This document shows positions 1-7,518 of a stretch of 64,000 nt of DNA, in pieces (within the stretch, counting starts at the first letter, position 1; the number at the start of each line of letters is the position of its first letter). The stretch covers positions 1 through 64,000 of the forward strand of contig NZ_AYTW01000016.1 of assembly GCF_002752635.1 (NCBI RefSeq), written 5' to 3'. The DNA comes from Mesotoga sp. Brook.08.105.5.1. Its GTDB lineage: Bacteria; Thermotogota; Thermotogae; Petrotogales; Kosmotogaceae. Below the pieces are notes generated by a model that was not told the origin of the DNA, did no database searches, and was given only the letters and a program-made list of their open reading frames with translations. The translations under genes and the position numbers were made by a program.

Positions 1-792
1 ACTCGCGTAGAAAGTTGTTCCTCCGAGGTTCATCAGATTAGTGTTTCCATGTGCAATGAAGTAGAGGGTAATGTAATCCACTTTTTCAGTAGTCAAGAGA
101 TCGTTCATTGCAGCTTGAACGGCAGTCCAGTTTGGAGCGGCCGCTCCCGCGACATATTTCACGTCACGTACTCTGTCAGAACCCATAATGGCCTTGAATG
201 CGTCAGACATAAGGTTTCTAACGTCACGAGCCTCTGCATAAAGATTCTGTGATGGTGTAATCCCACTGGTAATTACAGCGCCTTTTACTCTGAGAAACCT
301 CACTAACCAATCAATATCGATCACTTTTATTATCGGCTTGATCATTTGCCAGTTATCCCAAATAACGGCATTAGCATAGACTTCTCTGCTGGTCATTGCT
401 GCCACTATGTTTCCGTTCAGTGTTGGCCAACCCTCAGTATCTTCTTCGAAGATAATCTTGCCCTTCTTGGAGACAACCACGAGTTTACCTAGATGATCAT
501 AGAATGCGCCAGGTGCTTTGTCCAGATAGAAGAAGTAACCGGCTTCGTTTATCCCTTGCAGCTGGAACTGGAGCTGCTGGCCTCCAACTGACTCGGAACC
601 GATAACATCACCCTGTTCGACTTCTCCTAAATACACACCCGTAAACGGGTCTTCCGGTTCTCCTTCTCCCTGTATGAACTGGATAAACTTCTTCGTGGCG
701 GCGGCGACAGGGTCTTTGGGAATACAGGAAGATATAAGAAGCATTGCAATAAGAGCAGCAACCATTATTAACATTATTCTTTTCAGCCGCAT
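1..792 (-). CDS. Caspase-like (peptidase C14 fold) lipoprotein, 3' end beyond window
   Basis: 264 codons are visible; the gene runs off the left edge. ATG 792 follows a GGGGAAGGTGAT ribosome site. Residues 1-23 form a lipoprotein signal with lipobox LISSC (Cys23), so the protein should be anchored outside the cytoplasmic membrane. From about residue 165 the text resembles the caspase/metacaspase fold: a beta strand (GAVITSG), an acidic helix with EARDVRNLM, a connecting strand, the helix NWTAVQAAMNDLL, then a strand ending in IAHGN with His248 where the catalytic His sits. The catalytic Cys would be in the missing part. Function inferred: surface protease or protease-fold protein. Fold assignment is by pattern only. 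Confidence 0.6.
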   Translation of the reverse strand, partial: MRLKRIMLIMVAALIAMLLISSCIPKDPVAAATKKFIQFIQGEGEPEDPFTGVYLGEVEQGDVIGSESVGGQQLQFQLQGINEAGYFFYLDKAPGAFYDHLGKLVVVSKKGKIIFEEDTEGWPTLNGNIVAAMTSREVYANAVIWDNWQMIKPIIKVIDIDWLVRFLRVKGAVITSGITPSQNLYAEARDVRNLMSDAFKAIMGSDRVRDVKYVAGAAAPNWTAVQAAMNDLLTTEKVDYITLYFIAHGNTNLMNLGGTTFYAS

Positions 793-867
793 AGCATCAC
801 CTTCCCCTCATGCGGAAGTTCCGCCATCTTATATGCGCTATATGTCAATAAATCATTGTGCACGGAG

Positions 868-890
868 ATTATAGTATCGAAAGAACGATA
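868..890 (-). promoter_or_regulatory. Candidate promoter with overlapping inverted repeat for the caspase-like gene
   Basis: On the minus strand a perfect TATAAT (873-868) lies about 75 nt upstream of the ATG at 792. Just upstream of it TATCG and CGATA (875-879, 886-890) form an inverted repeat with a 6-nt spacer. No good -35 hexamer is evident, so a regulator may act here. Position fits; function is inferred. Confidence 0.35.
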
Positions 891-929
891 TCTATATATA
901 GATTCGCTCAACGGTCGATTACGTTACAA

Positions 930-945
930 ATTCGATTGTTCGAAT
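930..945. repeat. Perfect inverted repeat ATTCGA-TTGT-TCGAAT
   Basis: Six-bp perfect arms around a 4-nt spacer, in the spacer between the caspase-like gene and the terminator of its neighbour. It could be an operator upstream of the caspase-like gene promoter; no direct support. Confidence 0.35.
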
Positions 946-1054
946 GTTTCGGGGAAAATTCTGTGTTGAATGTGAGTATCGTCGCGAGTTAAAAACAAAA
1001 GTGGGTATAATAAGTCGCAGCAAACACGAGGAAAATGAAATTGGTTGCTTCGAA

Positions 1055-1081
1055 ATAAAAAGAGGGTGTTTCCACCCTCTT
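1055..1081 (-). terminator. Rho-independent terminator of the 1099-1986 gene
   Basis: On the minus strand AAGAGGGTG-GAAA-CACCCTCTT is followed by TTTTATT, a clean stem-loop plus T-tract 18 nt past the stop codon. Confidence 0.85.
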
Positions 1082-1098
1082 GCGATTTGTCATTTTAA

Positions 1099-1986
1099 TC
1101 AGTAATACTCAATCTCCCTTGTCTCTTCCTGCTCTATCATCGCCATCTCTTTCCAACCATCTGTCTCAAGGTCGGCAATGTTCATGACATAGTAGGCTAC
1201 CATAGAGATGTAGTTGCCCATTGAGTCATATTCATACTCGTACACGACCGCTTCCTTCTCATCTCCCCAGTAGCTATCGGAGATCTTAATCGATACGTCG
1301 CCCATTTCGTTGTATTCAAGAGTAGACACGATTGGTTCTACGTCTTCTCCGGGCATCGCAAACATGTACATGAACTCCGATTCTCTTATCCTCTGATTCT
1401 TCTCATTGTATTCGTAGAAGGTTCTGGTTAGATCCATTCCCATCATGCCAAATCCCTCTTCGACAAGATTGCCTCTCTCATCGTAAGCCATCGATATCGT
1501 CATTTCGATTTCCTCGCCCTCGCTGATTCCAGACATCTTCTGAGCGACTAACCTGCCAAACTCGTCGTATTCCATTATGATGGTGGATTCTCCCTCTCCA
1601 TCTTCTACAATGATTGACACTATCCTCCCATTCTCGATGGTTATTTGCTCAACTGATTCTTCAACTCCATTTTCTCTTCCGGTAATAGAAGCTAGCATTC
1701 CGCTTGCGTCATAGTTGAACAGAATCGCACTGATTTCGTTCCCTTCTTTGTCAGAAGAAATCTGTGATAGAAGTCTACCCGATCTATCGAAAGTGAGCAT
1801 CTCGTAAGACGGAAACGCAAAATCCTCTTCCATGTAGAACTCGTCTTCTGGATAAACTATCTTAACTGTCTTGACCGGTCCTCGCAGATTGAAGTCGCTC
1901 GCACTCATTGGGATCATGAATTCCGATTGTGCAAAGGCAACTAGAGCGAATGCGACGAGCAAAGAAATCAATAACACTTTTTTCAT
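1099..1986 (-). CDS. Secreted protein with YD/RHS-like repeats
   Basis: 295 aa with an N-terminal signal peptide (KK, hydrophobic core, cut near AFAQS). The mature part is acidic and made of imperfect repeats of the type Y-D/N-x-x-G-x-(L/V) about every 22-45 residues: FDRSGRLLSQI, YDASGMLASI, YDEFGRLVAQKM, YDERGNLVEEG, YNEMGDVSIKI, YDSMGNYISM. These resemble the YD repeats of RHS-type beta-hairpin proteins, but without a long shell or toxin domain. Probably an exported or surface beta-rich protein of unknown role. It stands alone, with its own terminator. The start at 1986 is well placed; ribosome site GGAGGTG lies a few bases upstream. Confidence 0.75.
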   Translation of the reverse strand: MKKVLLISLLVAFALVAFAQSEFMIPMSASDFNLRGPVKTVKIVYPEDEFYMEEDFAFPSYEMLTFDRSGRLLSQISSDKEGNEISAILFNYDASGMLASITGRENGVEESVEQITIENGRIVSIIVEDGEGESTIIMEYDEFGRLVAQKMSGISEGEEIEMTISMAYDERGNLVEEGFGMMGMDLTRTFYEYNEKNQRIRESEFMYMFAMPGEDVEPIVSTLEYNEMGDVSIKISDSYWGDEKEAVVYEYEYDSMGNYISMVAYYVMNIADLETDGWKEMAMIEQEETREIEYY

Positions 1987-2073
1987 TACTACACCTCCAT
2001 TTGCTAAGTTACTATAATCATACAGGAGAGAGTAAGAAAAAGGAGCATCTATCTTATCTAAAGGCGGGCGAAA

Positions 2074-2522
2074 ATGCAGAATCTGCTAATCGATAGACCA
2101 TCTGAAGAAGAGAAATTCGAGATCATGAAGGAAATGTATTACTCAATTGCCGAGTCTAGTAGCGGGAGGCATTCACTTCCGGATCTAAGACCGATGGATG
2201 AAGTATACTCCGACTTTCTCAAGAGAGGAGACTCTTTGATAGTTCTCAGGAGCGGCGAAGAAATCGAGGACATGTACATTCTGGTCCCCAGATCGATGAA
2301 AGACTCGCGTTCGGAAGATCCGGTCACATCTATGACCTGTTTGTGAGCGACATATATAGGAGAAGAGGAGCAGGGAAGCTTCTGCTTAGTGCTTCTTTAG
2401 AAGAACTCAAGAGATCCTCTTACTTGACGGTCACAGCAAATACATACAGGCTTGGAGCAGGATGGCGCCTTCTCAAGAGCGACGGGTTTGAAGAGAAGCA
2501 GATTTGCTTTAGTGTGGGATGA
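2074..2522 (+). pseudogene. GNAT-family N-acetyltransferase, frameshifted
   Basis: The first frame starts at ATG 2074 and runs to a stop at 2346 as 90 codons. From about 2290 the GNAT homology moves to another frame: ERLAFGRSGHIYDLFVSDIY, then the acetyl-CoA loop RRRGAGKLLL, then a typical C-terminus with GWRLLKSDGFEEKQICF ending in TGA at 2520-2522. A single-base indel between about 2255 and 2292 explains this. The combined product would be about 149 aa, normal for GNAT. Only a sequencing error or a programmed shift would make it intact. The last codons coincide with the first of three 29-bp repeats described separately. Confidence 0.75.
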
Positions 2523-2647
2523 TTTTCTTGTCGGTGGAATAGTATTTGCCTCGTTTAAAGAGAAGCAGATTTGCTTTAGTGCCGAATCAAAAGACTTGCC
2601 TCTAAGCAGTGCTCTGGCGTTTGAAGAGAAGAAGATTTGCTTTAGTG
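2486..2647 (+). repeat. Three CRISPR-like 29-bp repeats with 38- and 37-nt spacers
   Basis: Near-identical 29-mers lie at 2486-2514, 2553-2581 and 2619-2647. Each begins GTTT(G/A)AAGAGAAG and ends TTTGCTTTAGTG. Copies 1 and 2 differ at one base; copy 3 has one internal C-to-A change relative to copy 1. The core AAGCA-GATT-TGCTT is a perfect dyad in copies 1 and 2. The intervening 38- and 37-nt segments (2515-2552, 2582-2618) share no similarity. The first copy is also the 3' end of the broken acetyltransferase gene. No cas genes are in view. It may be a relic or mini-array, or duplication of a gene end. Confidence 0.6.
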
Positions 2648-2688
2648 TCGGCAGAACACACCATGTTGCCGATAGAAGGCTAGAGGTA

Positions 2689-3120
2689 ATGCGCGGTATA
2701 CGTGAAGATTTGAGAAGTGTTTTTTTCGAGATTTCTTCTTCTCCTGAAGTGTTGAGAAGCCAGATGTCCATGACTCCAAGCGAGCTGTTCTTCACGTTGA
2801 ATGAGACTCTGGATTCAGGGGGCAGAATTCTCATCTGCAGGCGAGATGAGAAAGCTGTCGGGATACTTATCTACTCTGTCTTCGAGGATTTGATGACATA
2901 TAATCTACTTGGATATATAGAACTCGTATTTGTCATGCCACATTTTCGAGGAAAGGGTGTTGCGAAGAAACTGCTTTCATTTGCCACGAATGATCTGTCG
3001 GGAGAAGGTGTTGATGAAACGTTTTTTGAATGTGTCTTTGACAGCGATTATCACAATTGGTCTAAGGCTGTCGGGATGAGTGAATTCTCAATTCTTCTGG
3101 AGAAGAGTCTACAGCAATGA
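2689..3120 (+). CDS. GNAT-family N-acetyltransferase
   Basis: About 143 aa if translation starts at ATG 2689, after AGAGG. The same frame stays open upstream to 2452, but that part reads through the 29-bp repeats and has no family resemblance. N-terminal MRGIREDLRSVFFEI fits the first strand and helix of the GNAT fold. The central strand YIELVFVMPHF is followed by the acetyl-CoA binding loop RGKGVAKKLL (about residues 92-101). The C-terminus has FECVFDSDYHNWSKAVGM, the usual late strand and helix. The substrate is unknown. It follows a broken GNAT gene on the same strand, suggesting an old tandem pair. Confidence 0.7.
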   Translation: MRGIREDLRSVFFEISSSPEVLRSQMSMTPSELFFTLNETLDSGGRILICRRDEKAVGILIYSVFEDLMTYNLLGYIELVFVMPHFRGKGVAKKLLSFATNDLSGEGVDETFFECVFDSDYHNWSKAVGMSEFSILLEKSLQQ

Positions 3121-3261
3121 GAAGAGATCCCGAACTTTGATCGTTTCGAGAGAAGATTTCCAAGATCAACCGTAATAAGCTCTCTGAACCATAAGACTGG
3201 ATTTGAGTAGTCATTGAAGAGCTATAATTGGTAAGCAAATCAAACTAAAGGAGAGTTTCCG

Positions 3262-4440
3262 TTGTTCAACAAACGTCTTCCACTTTTGCTAACATCCCTC
3301 ATTGTGTTCTTCGTGATGTTCGGCTTCGGCTTACTACTTCAGTTGAAGTTGAGGGAGCTGGGAGCGTCTCTTCTTATGGTCGGACTTCTAACAACAGTTA
3401 GGGGAGCGGTTGAGACTCTTGGCTCGCCCGCATGGGGAGCAATATCGGACAGCCTGAAGAGGCGAAAACCGTTAATGATAGTGCTTGTTCTGACTTCTGC
3501 TCTTCTCTACTTTGCCTATTCCGTTATCGAGATACCGTTAGTTTTCATATTGTTCTCTGCTTTGATAGCATTCTTCACAGCTGGATTTGAGCCCATAGCA
3601 ATGGCGCTCAGCACTGAGCATTCCAGAGACTCTGTCAGAAATACTTCAAGGGAGCTATCGATACTGAACACCGCCAATTCAATGGGGATGTTATCAGGCA
3701 GGCTACTGCTTTCTATGCTTCTAGTATTTCTTACTGTAACCCAGACGATCAACTGGTACGCGACAATAGCTTTTTTAGCAGTGATTCCGGCTCTTTTCTT
3801 GAGGGATCAAGAACACACCGTGGCCCGCAGAAAGGGTTTTCTGAACAGACTGTTCCCTCTTAAGCAGGATTCTTCGCCGCTCTGGGAGAATGGATTGTGG
3901 GCGGTCTATGTCGGAACATTCTTAAGGCAGTTAGGTACTGCAGGAGCGACTTCTATCATTGCGATATTCATGACGGAAAGGATAGGTCTGTCGGCTTCGG
4001 CAACGGCGATAATCACATCGGTAAATCCTTTCATGCAAATATTCTCCCATATCTTCTTCGGTAGAGTAATGTACAGAATAGGACCCAGGAAAAGCACATT
4101 GATCGGTATCGGCCTTACAATATTCACGATGCTTTTCTTTGCGATGGCGCAGAGCTGGGTCTTGATAGCACTCGGTTACTTTTCGCTTGGAATTGCCTTT
4201 GGTGCTTTCATTAACGGTGCTGGTACTATGATATCTTTGAGCTCACCACCCGAGCGAAGGGCCGAGTTTCTTGGACTGCTTAGGTCAGCGAGAGCGATTG
4301 GTTTCATGGTGGGGCCTTTACTGGCCGGAACGGTTGCAGAATACTCTTATTTCGTCATGTTCATCATGATGGCTTCACTCATTGCAGCTGGAGGACTAAT
4401 CGTGATTGTTTTTACGAAGGATCGATTGATAACGAGCTGA
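3262..4440 (+). CDS. Major facilitator superfamily transporter
   Basis: 392 aa, about 12 predicted membrane helices in two six-helix halves separated by a charged loop near residues 185-205 (RRKGFLNRLF). The loop between helices 2 and 3 carries the MFS motif A-like GAISDSLKRRKPLM, and the symmetric loop in the second half has FGRVMYRIGPRKS. Start is TTG 3262 behind AAAGGAGAG (3247-3255). Helices 4-5 contain an alignment-neutral GMLSGRLLL segment. An efflux or sugar-type facilitator is likely, driven by an ion gradient. Nothing nearby reveals the substrate. The gene appears to be transcribed alone. Confidence 0.85.
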   Translation: MFNKRLPLLLTSLIVFFVMFGFGLLLQLKLRELGASLLMVGLLTTVRGAVETLGSPAWGAISDSLKRRKPLMIVLVLTSALLYFAYSVIEIPLVFILFSALIAFFTAGFEPIAMALSTEHSRDSVRNTSRELSILNTANSMGMLSGRLLLSMLLVFLTVTQTINWYATIAFLAVIPALFLRDQEHTVARRKGFLNRLFPLKQDSSPLWENGLWAVYVGTFLRQLGTAGATSIIAIFMTERIGLSASATAIITSVNPFMQIFSHIFFGRVMYRIGPRKSTLIGIGLTIFTMLFFAMAQSWVLIALGYFSLGIAFGAFINGAGTMISLSSPPERRAEFLGLLRSARAIGFMVGPLLAGTVAEYSYFVMFIMMASLIAAGGLIVIVFTKDRLITS

Positions 4441-4553
4441 GTCAAACCGGCGTATGATAGTGCAGTAGAATCTCAGGAGCAAAGTAATAGGAGATTATTC
4501 AAAACAATTGGCAACGTGGGCAAGAAGAATGATCGAAGCGGAGGTGAACAAGT

Positions 4554-4904
4554 TTGTTGAGATACATCGTCAAAATCCTTGTGTCATCGATAATAATCGC
4601 TCTTGTTTCTGAAGTTAGCAAGAAGTCCGGATACATTGGAGGACTTATAGCTTCTTTACCCCTTACTTCAATGCTGGCGCTATTCTGGCTCTACAACGAT
4701 ACAAAAAATCCAAGTAAAGTTGCAGAACTTTCCACCGGTATTCTCTTATTTGTTCTTCCTTCTCTGATTTTCTTTGTTGCTATGCCGTTGTTTCTTAGAA
4801 GAGGCATCAATTTCTACGTAGCGCTTGCTTTATCCAGTGGAATCATGATGGCGGGCTATGCCTTCTTTTTGCTTATCCTTTCAAGGTTTGGAGTGAGATT
4901 ATAG
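4554..4904 (+). CDS. DUF3147 family small membrane protein
   Basis: 116 aa with four predicted membrane helices. The sequence matches the DUF3147 pattern: an N-terminal helix followed by SKKSGYIGGLIASLPLTSML, ALFWLYNDTK, then VLPSLIFFVAMPLFLRRGI and a final helix. Start TTG 4554 lies after GGAGGTG (4540-4546). DUF3147 proteins are short inner-membrane proteins of unknown function. A 113-nt spacer separates it from the MFS gene on the same strand, so they may or may not share a transcript. Confidence 0.8.
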   Translation: MLRYIVKILVSSIIIALVSEVSKKSGYIGGLIASLPLTSMLALFWLYNDTKNPSKVAELSTGILLFVLPSLIFFVAMPLFLRRGINFYVALALSSGIMMAGYAFFLLILSRFGVRL

Positions 4905-5034
4905 CAGTTTTGACTTGAACGAATTTTTCGACCACTGTTTGTGAAGCGTTTCACAAGAAAATCTTTGTATTGCTCAGGTAGATTCCCAGGACTGTGAAAA
5001 CTTCTCCTGTAATAGTTCGCGCCCAGTACTCGAA

Positions 5035-5458
5035 TCAGGTGATTCGGCTGAACATCTTCGCAACCATTTTGGTGCTTATGGCAATTCCAACTGCGACTAC
5101 CACAACAGGTAAGCCTGTGCCGATACCATAGATTGCAGGGATTAGTAGTCTGGACTGTTCATTGGCGGCCAGTGGAATTACACTTCCAAAGAACAATGCA
5201 GACGATACAGGACAGAAGGTAAGGGCGAACAGAGAGCCGAGGATCAGGGCACCGAGCAGGCCTTTGCTCTTGATCTTTTCTTGTGATTTTGTATCCAGGT
5301 CTCTCCCCTTGTTTCTGAAACTAAGCGTTCAAGAAGAAACATACCAAGGATGATCATTATCGGACCGACTAACTTTCCCATGTATTTCTGGAGGAATCTA
5401 GACAGACCGGGAGCCGCCGTCAAGCTTGAAACAAGCACAGCACCTATAACAACCTGAC
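5035..5458 (-). pseudogene. Remnant of an ArsG/CcdA-like metalloid efflux permease
   Basis: Two out-of-frame pieces on the minus strand rebuild the second half of a CcdA-superfamily permease of the ArsG (aromatic arsenical efflux) type. The first, 5456-5285, reads VVIGAVLVSSLTAAPGLSRF and GPIMIILGMFLLE. The second, about 5285-5035, reads KGLLGALILGSLFALTFCPV, SSALFFGSVIPLA and IPAIYGIGTGLPVVVVAV. The FCPVSSALFFGS and YGIGTGLP motifs are characteristic. A frameshift near 5275-5290 breaks it and the N-terminal half is missing beyond about 5458, where transposase debris begins. Clearly non-functional. It lies beside an acr3 remnant and an arsR operon, so it was part of an arsenic-resistance island. 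Confidence 0.7.
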
Positions 5459-5583
5459 ATCCCGCTTGTTTTGTAACTAGGTTTCTTCGAAGGCAACAGA
5501 GCATCTTCGTTACAGTATCTTGTGGGCTTGCATTTCGTGCATTTATTAGGTATAAGTGTATACCTATTGAGAGGAGAGAATGC

Positions 5584-5796
5584 ATGGCTCATCGTATTCA
5601 TGTAAGAAATAAGGATACAGGGGTTACCTGCGTTTATGAGGGAATATCTTACTGGGATAAAGAGAAGAAGCAGCCACGTAATAAGAGAGTGTGTATAGGC
5701 AGTACACGGAGCCAGTCAAGCAATACCATCCCTGCAACATACTCATTGGCAAGTCTTTCAGGAATAAAGGGAGAGAAGAGAATCTTTATCGCCTAG
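5584..5796 (+). pseudogene. N-terminal fragment of an IS1634/IS4-type transposase
   Basis: ATG 5584 behind GAGAGGAGAG opens a 70-codon frame. The first ~38 residues (MAHRIHVRNKDTG, VYEGISYWDKEKKQPRNKR, VCIG) look like the N-terminus of large IS1634-type transposases, which normally exceed 500 aa. After VCIG the similarity stops and an unrelated tail follows. No DDE domain is present nearby. This is an insertion-sequence scar between two decayed arsenic genes and may mark how they were broken. A short dyad, AGGTATA-AGTG-TATACCT (5549-5566), sits just upstream and could be an IS end. Confidence 0.6.
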
Positions 5797-5872
5797 TTGA
5801 CTATCAATGTAACCAGAAGAGGCTTAGAGTTCTTCTGCACATAGACTATTTCTTTGAACTCGATTTTTAGCA

Positions 5873-6051
5873 TTATTGGGTAATCATGAAGAGCAGGACT
5901 ACTGCCACAGGAATTGACACATTTGCGGTTTGCCAGTTCCCAAGGGAATTTGATAGACCGGGAAGAATGTTACCCAGTATGGCCCCTAGAAACATAGCTA
6001 CCCCACCCACACTGTAAGGTACTTGGTGAAAAGGTCAAGTTTCTGTTCCAA
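5873..6051 (-). pseudogene. acr3: 5' remnant of arsenite efflux transporter Acr3
   Basis: TTG 6051 behind a minus-strand GGAGG starts EQKLDLFTKYLTVWVG, the usual Acr3 N-terminus (first membrane helix). Homology then shifts frame near 6015-6010 to GVAMFLGAILGNILPGLSNS and VSIPVAVVLLFMIT, the Acr3 helix 1-2 region, and stops at 5873-5875. Only about 60 of some 350 residues remain. It is divergently oriented from arsR, the classic arrangement. A frameshift plus loss of the 3' five-sixths makes it dead. The family call rests on the WV..AM.LG.ILG..LPGL and VSIPVAV patterns. Confidence 0.7.
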
Positions 6052-6137
6052 TATACTGCCTCCAATATTCTCACATTCGAATATATGAATATGATACTCG
6101 CCGATTGTTTTCCGAGCTTTTTCGGAACGTTAAGTTT

Positions 6138-6171
6138 CATTGTTGCACAACAATGCAATATCGGTTATTCT
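6138..6171 (+). promoter_or_regulatory. arsR promoter with overlapping palindromic operator
   Basis: A palindrome with 8-bp arms, CATTGTTG-CA-CAACAATG, spans 6138-6155. It covers a -35-like TTGCAC (6143-6148), which is 17 bp from TATTCT (6166-6171). The arsR ATG is at 6201. This is the expected architecture for ArsR autorepression relieved by a metalloid. A second weaker dyad (ATTCGAATATATGAAT, about 6076-6091) lies nearer the divergent acr3 remnant. Confidence 0.6.
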
Positions 6172-6200
6172 ATGAGTGTATCTTGACAGGAGGTATCTCG

Positions 6201-6488
6201 ATGAACAAGAAGACAGTAATGCTTTTCAAGGCACTAGGTTGCAGGTGGCGTTTGAAAATACTGGAGCGTCTTTCAGAAGGTACTCTGTGCGTCTGCGAGT
6301 TCGACGACTTGTTCCCCATAGACAAAACAACTCTCTCGAGACATGTCAAGGCCTTAGTCGATGCGAAGCTTATTGTTGAGAAAAGGAATGGTACGAGAAA
6401 GGAGCTCAGCATAGCAGACAGTAGGGTCCTGGAGATTATTAAGCTTGCTCACTCTATTACTGATGAGTCTTCGGAAGAAACGGAGTAG
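6201..6488 (+). CDS. arsR: ArsR/SmtB family metalloid-responsive repressor
   Basis: 95 aa. ATG 6201 is chosen because AGGAGGT lies at 6188-6194; the open frame further upstream covers the promoter. The fold is a winged helix: FKALGCRWRLKILERL, then the metal-site motif TLCVCEFDDLF with CVC, then the recognition helix DKTTLSRHVKALVDAKLI, then the wing EKRNGTRKELSI. The CVC pair matches the arsenite-sensing ArsR class. It should repress its own operon and relieve repression on binding As(III) or a similar thiophilic ion. It is followed 6 nt later by the permease genes. Confidence 0.9.
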   Translation: MNKKTVMLFKALGCRWRLKILERLSEGTLCVCEFDDLFPIDKTTLSRHVKALVDAKLIVEKRNGTRKELSIADSRVLEIIKLAHSITDESSEETE

Positions 6489-6494
6489 CGACCC

Positions 6495-6974
6495 ATGTAC
6501 AGCGTTATCATATATGCAGTTACTGGATTGCTTCTTTTGGTTTCTCTCATTAAGAGCCGCAAGAAGACATTGTTGGCTCTCAAGAAGGCTTGGATATCAT
6601 TTGAGCGAATCCTTCCTGAACTTATAGCAATTATGCTTTTTGTTGGGCTACTCATTGCGCTTTTGAATCCCGAGACAATCTCGCAGCTGCTGGGAGAAAG
6701 TTCGGGAGTTTGGGGGTTGATGATAGCTTCAATAGTGGGGTCTATCACGCTGATTCCCGGTTTTGTCGCTTTTCCTACGGCGGCCATCTTGGTAGATAAC
6801 GGTGCCGGGATAACTCAGATAGCTCTTTTCATCTCCACTCTCATGATGGTTGGAGTTGCAACTTTTCCAGTGGAGAAGAAGTATTTCGGGAGCAGACTGA
6901 CGATTATTAGAAATGTGATGGCATTTGGATTCTCGTTTATAGTGGCAGGTCTTATGGGAATGATTTTGGGATGA
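6495..6974 (+). CDS. Half-size YraQ/ArsP-type permease, first subunit
   Basis: 159 aa with about five predicted helices. The segment ERILPELIAIMLFVGLL, then SQLLGESSGVWGLMIASIVG and LIPGFVAFPTAAIL, matches one repeat of the ArsP_1/YraQ permease family (PF03773-like), whose full members have two such repeats. ATG 6495 starts 6 nt after arsR, and the end overlaps the next gene by 4 nt (ATGA), so the two are translationally coupled. Likely one half of a heterodimeric inner-membrane efflux permease for a metalloid or organo-metalloid; the exact substrate is unknown. Confidence 0.75.
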   Translation: MYSVIIYAVTGLLLLVSLIKSRKKTLLALKKAWISFERILPELIAIMLFVGLLIALLNPETISQLLGESSGVWGLMIASIVGSITLIPGFVAFPTAAILVDNGAGITQIALFISTLMMVGVATFPVEKKYFGSRLTIIRNVMAFGFSFIVAGLMGMILG

Positions 6975-7504
6975 AGGCGAAAAGGTATGTCTTTCCACTA
7001 GTAATGGCAGCTGTCGTTTCAGTTGTATTTGCCGCCGACAATCAGCTCGGGCGAAGCGCTTTGAGCATTACTGGATCGAGTTTTCTGGAGATGTTGTCTG
7101 TTATTCCTCCGATATTTATCCTATTGGGCCTTCTCGATGTATGGATTCCGAGAGAAAGGATTATCAGACATCTGGGAGAAGAATCAGGTATTAAGGGAAT
7201 AGTACTTTCCTTTCTTCTTGGAGCGGCTGCGGCGGGGCCTTTATATGGAGCCTTTCCAATAGCAGCGGTCTTCATGAAGAAAGGAGTGAAGTTTTCGAAT
7301 GTGCTGATCTTCATCGGAGCATGGTCAACAACTAAGATTCCGATGTTTATGTTCGAGATGGGATCAATGGGAGCAGGGTTCGCTCTGCTCAGACTGGTGA
7401 TAAACATTCCGGGAATACTTCTTATGGCGGTAATACTCGAAATAATAACCGGAAAGGAAAGTATTGAAGCGATATATGCACAGTGTACCGGCCTTAGTGA
7501 ATAG
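6971..7504 (+). CDS. Half-size YraQ/ArsP-type permease, second subunit
   Basis: 177 aa with about five helices. It carries the second-half pattern of the family: IFILLGLLDVWIPRERIIRH, LGEESGIKGIVLSFLLGAAA, AGPLYGAFPIAAVFMKKG and FIGAWSTTKIPMFMFE. ATG 6971 overlaps the previous stop. With the upstream 159-aa protein it gives the size and repeat content of one full YraQ/ArsP permease, so the pair looks like a split or ancestral two-gene form. Membrane efflux component under ArsR control, by context. Confidence 0.75.
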   Translation: MKAKRYVFPLVMAAVVSVVFAADNQLGRSALSITGSSFLEMLSVIPPIFILLGLLDVWIPRERIIRHLGEESGIKGIVLSFLLGAAAAGPLYGAFPIAAVFMKKGVKFSNVLIFIGAWSTTKIPMFMFEMGSMGAGFALLRLVINIPGILLMAVILEIITGKESIEAIYAQCTGLSE

Positions 7505-7518
7505 GAGGCATTTTTGAG

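Noticed and set aside
1006-1011. Plus-strand TATAAT as a promoter
   Set aside because: The sequence downstream is the terminator of a minus-strand gene and then antisense to it; no plus-strand gene follows.
2486-2647. Functional CRISPR locus
   Set aside because: Only three units, one inside a coding sequence, and no cas genes or clear leader in the window. Kept only as CRISPR-like repeat.
2452-2688. N-terminal extension of the second acetyltransferase
   Set aside because: It translates the 29-bp repeats and spacers and has no GNAT similarity before residue MRGIRED.
5162-5353. 63-codon plus-strand frame
   Set aside because: Antisense to the ArsG-like remnant and without a ribosome site.
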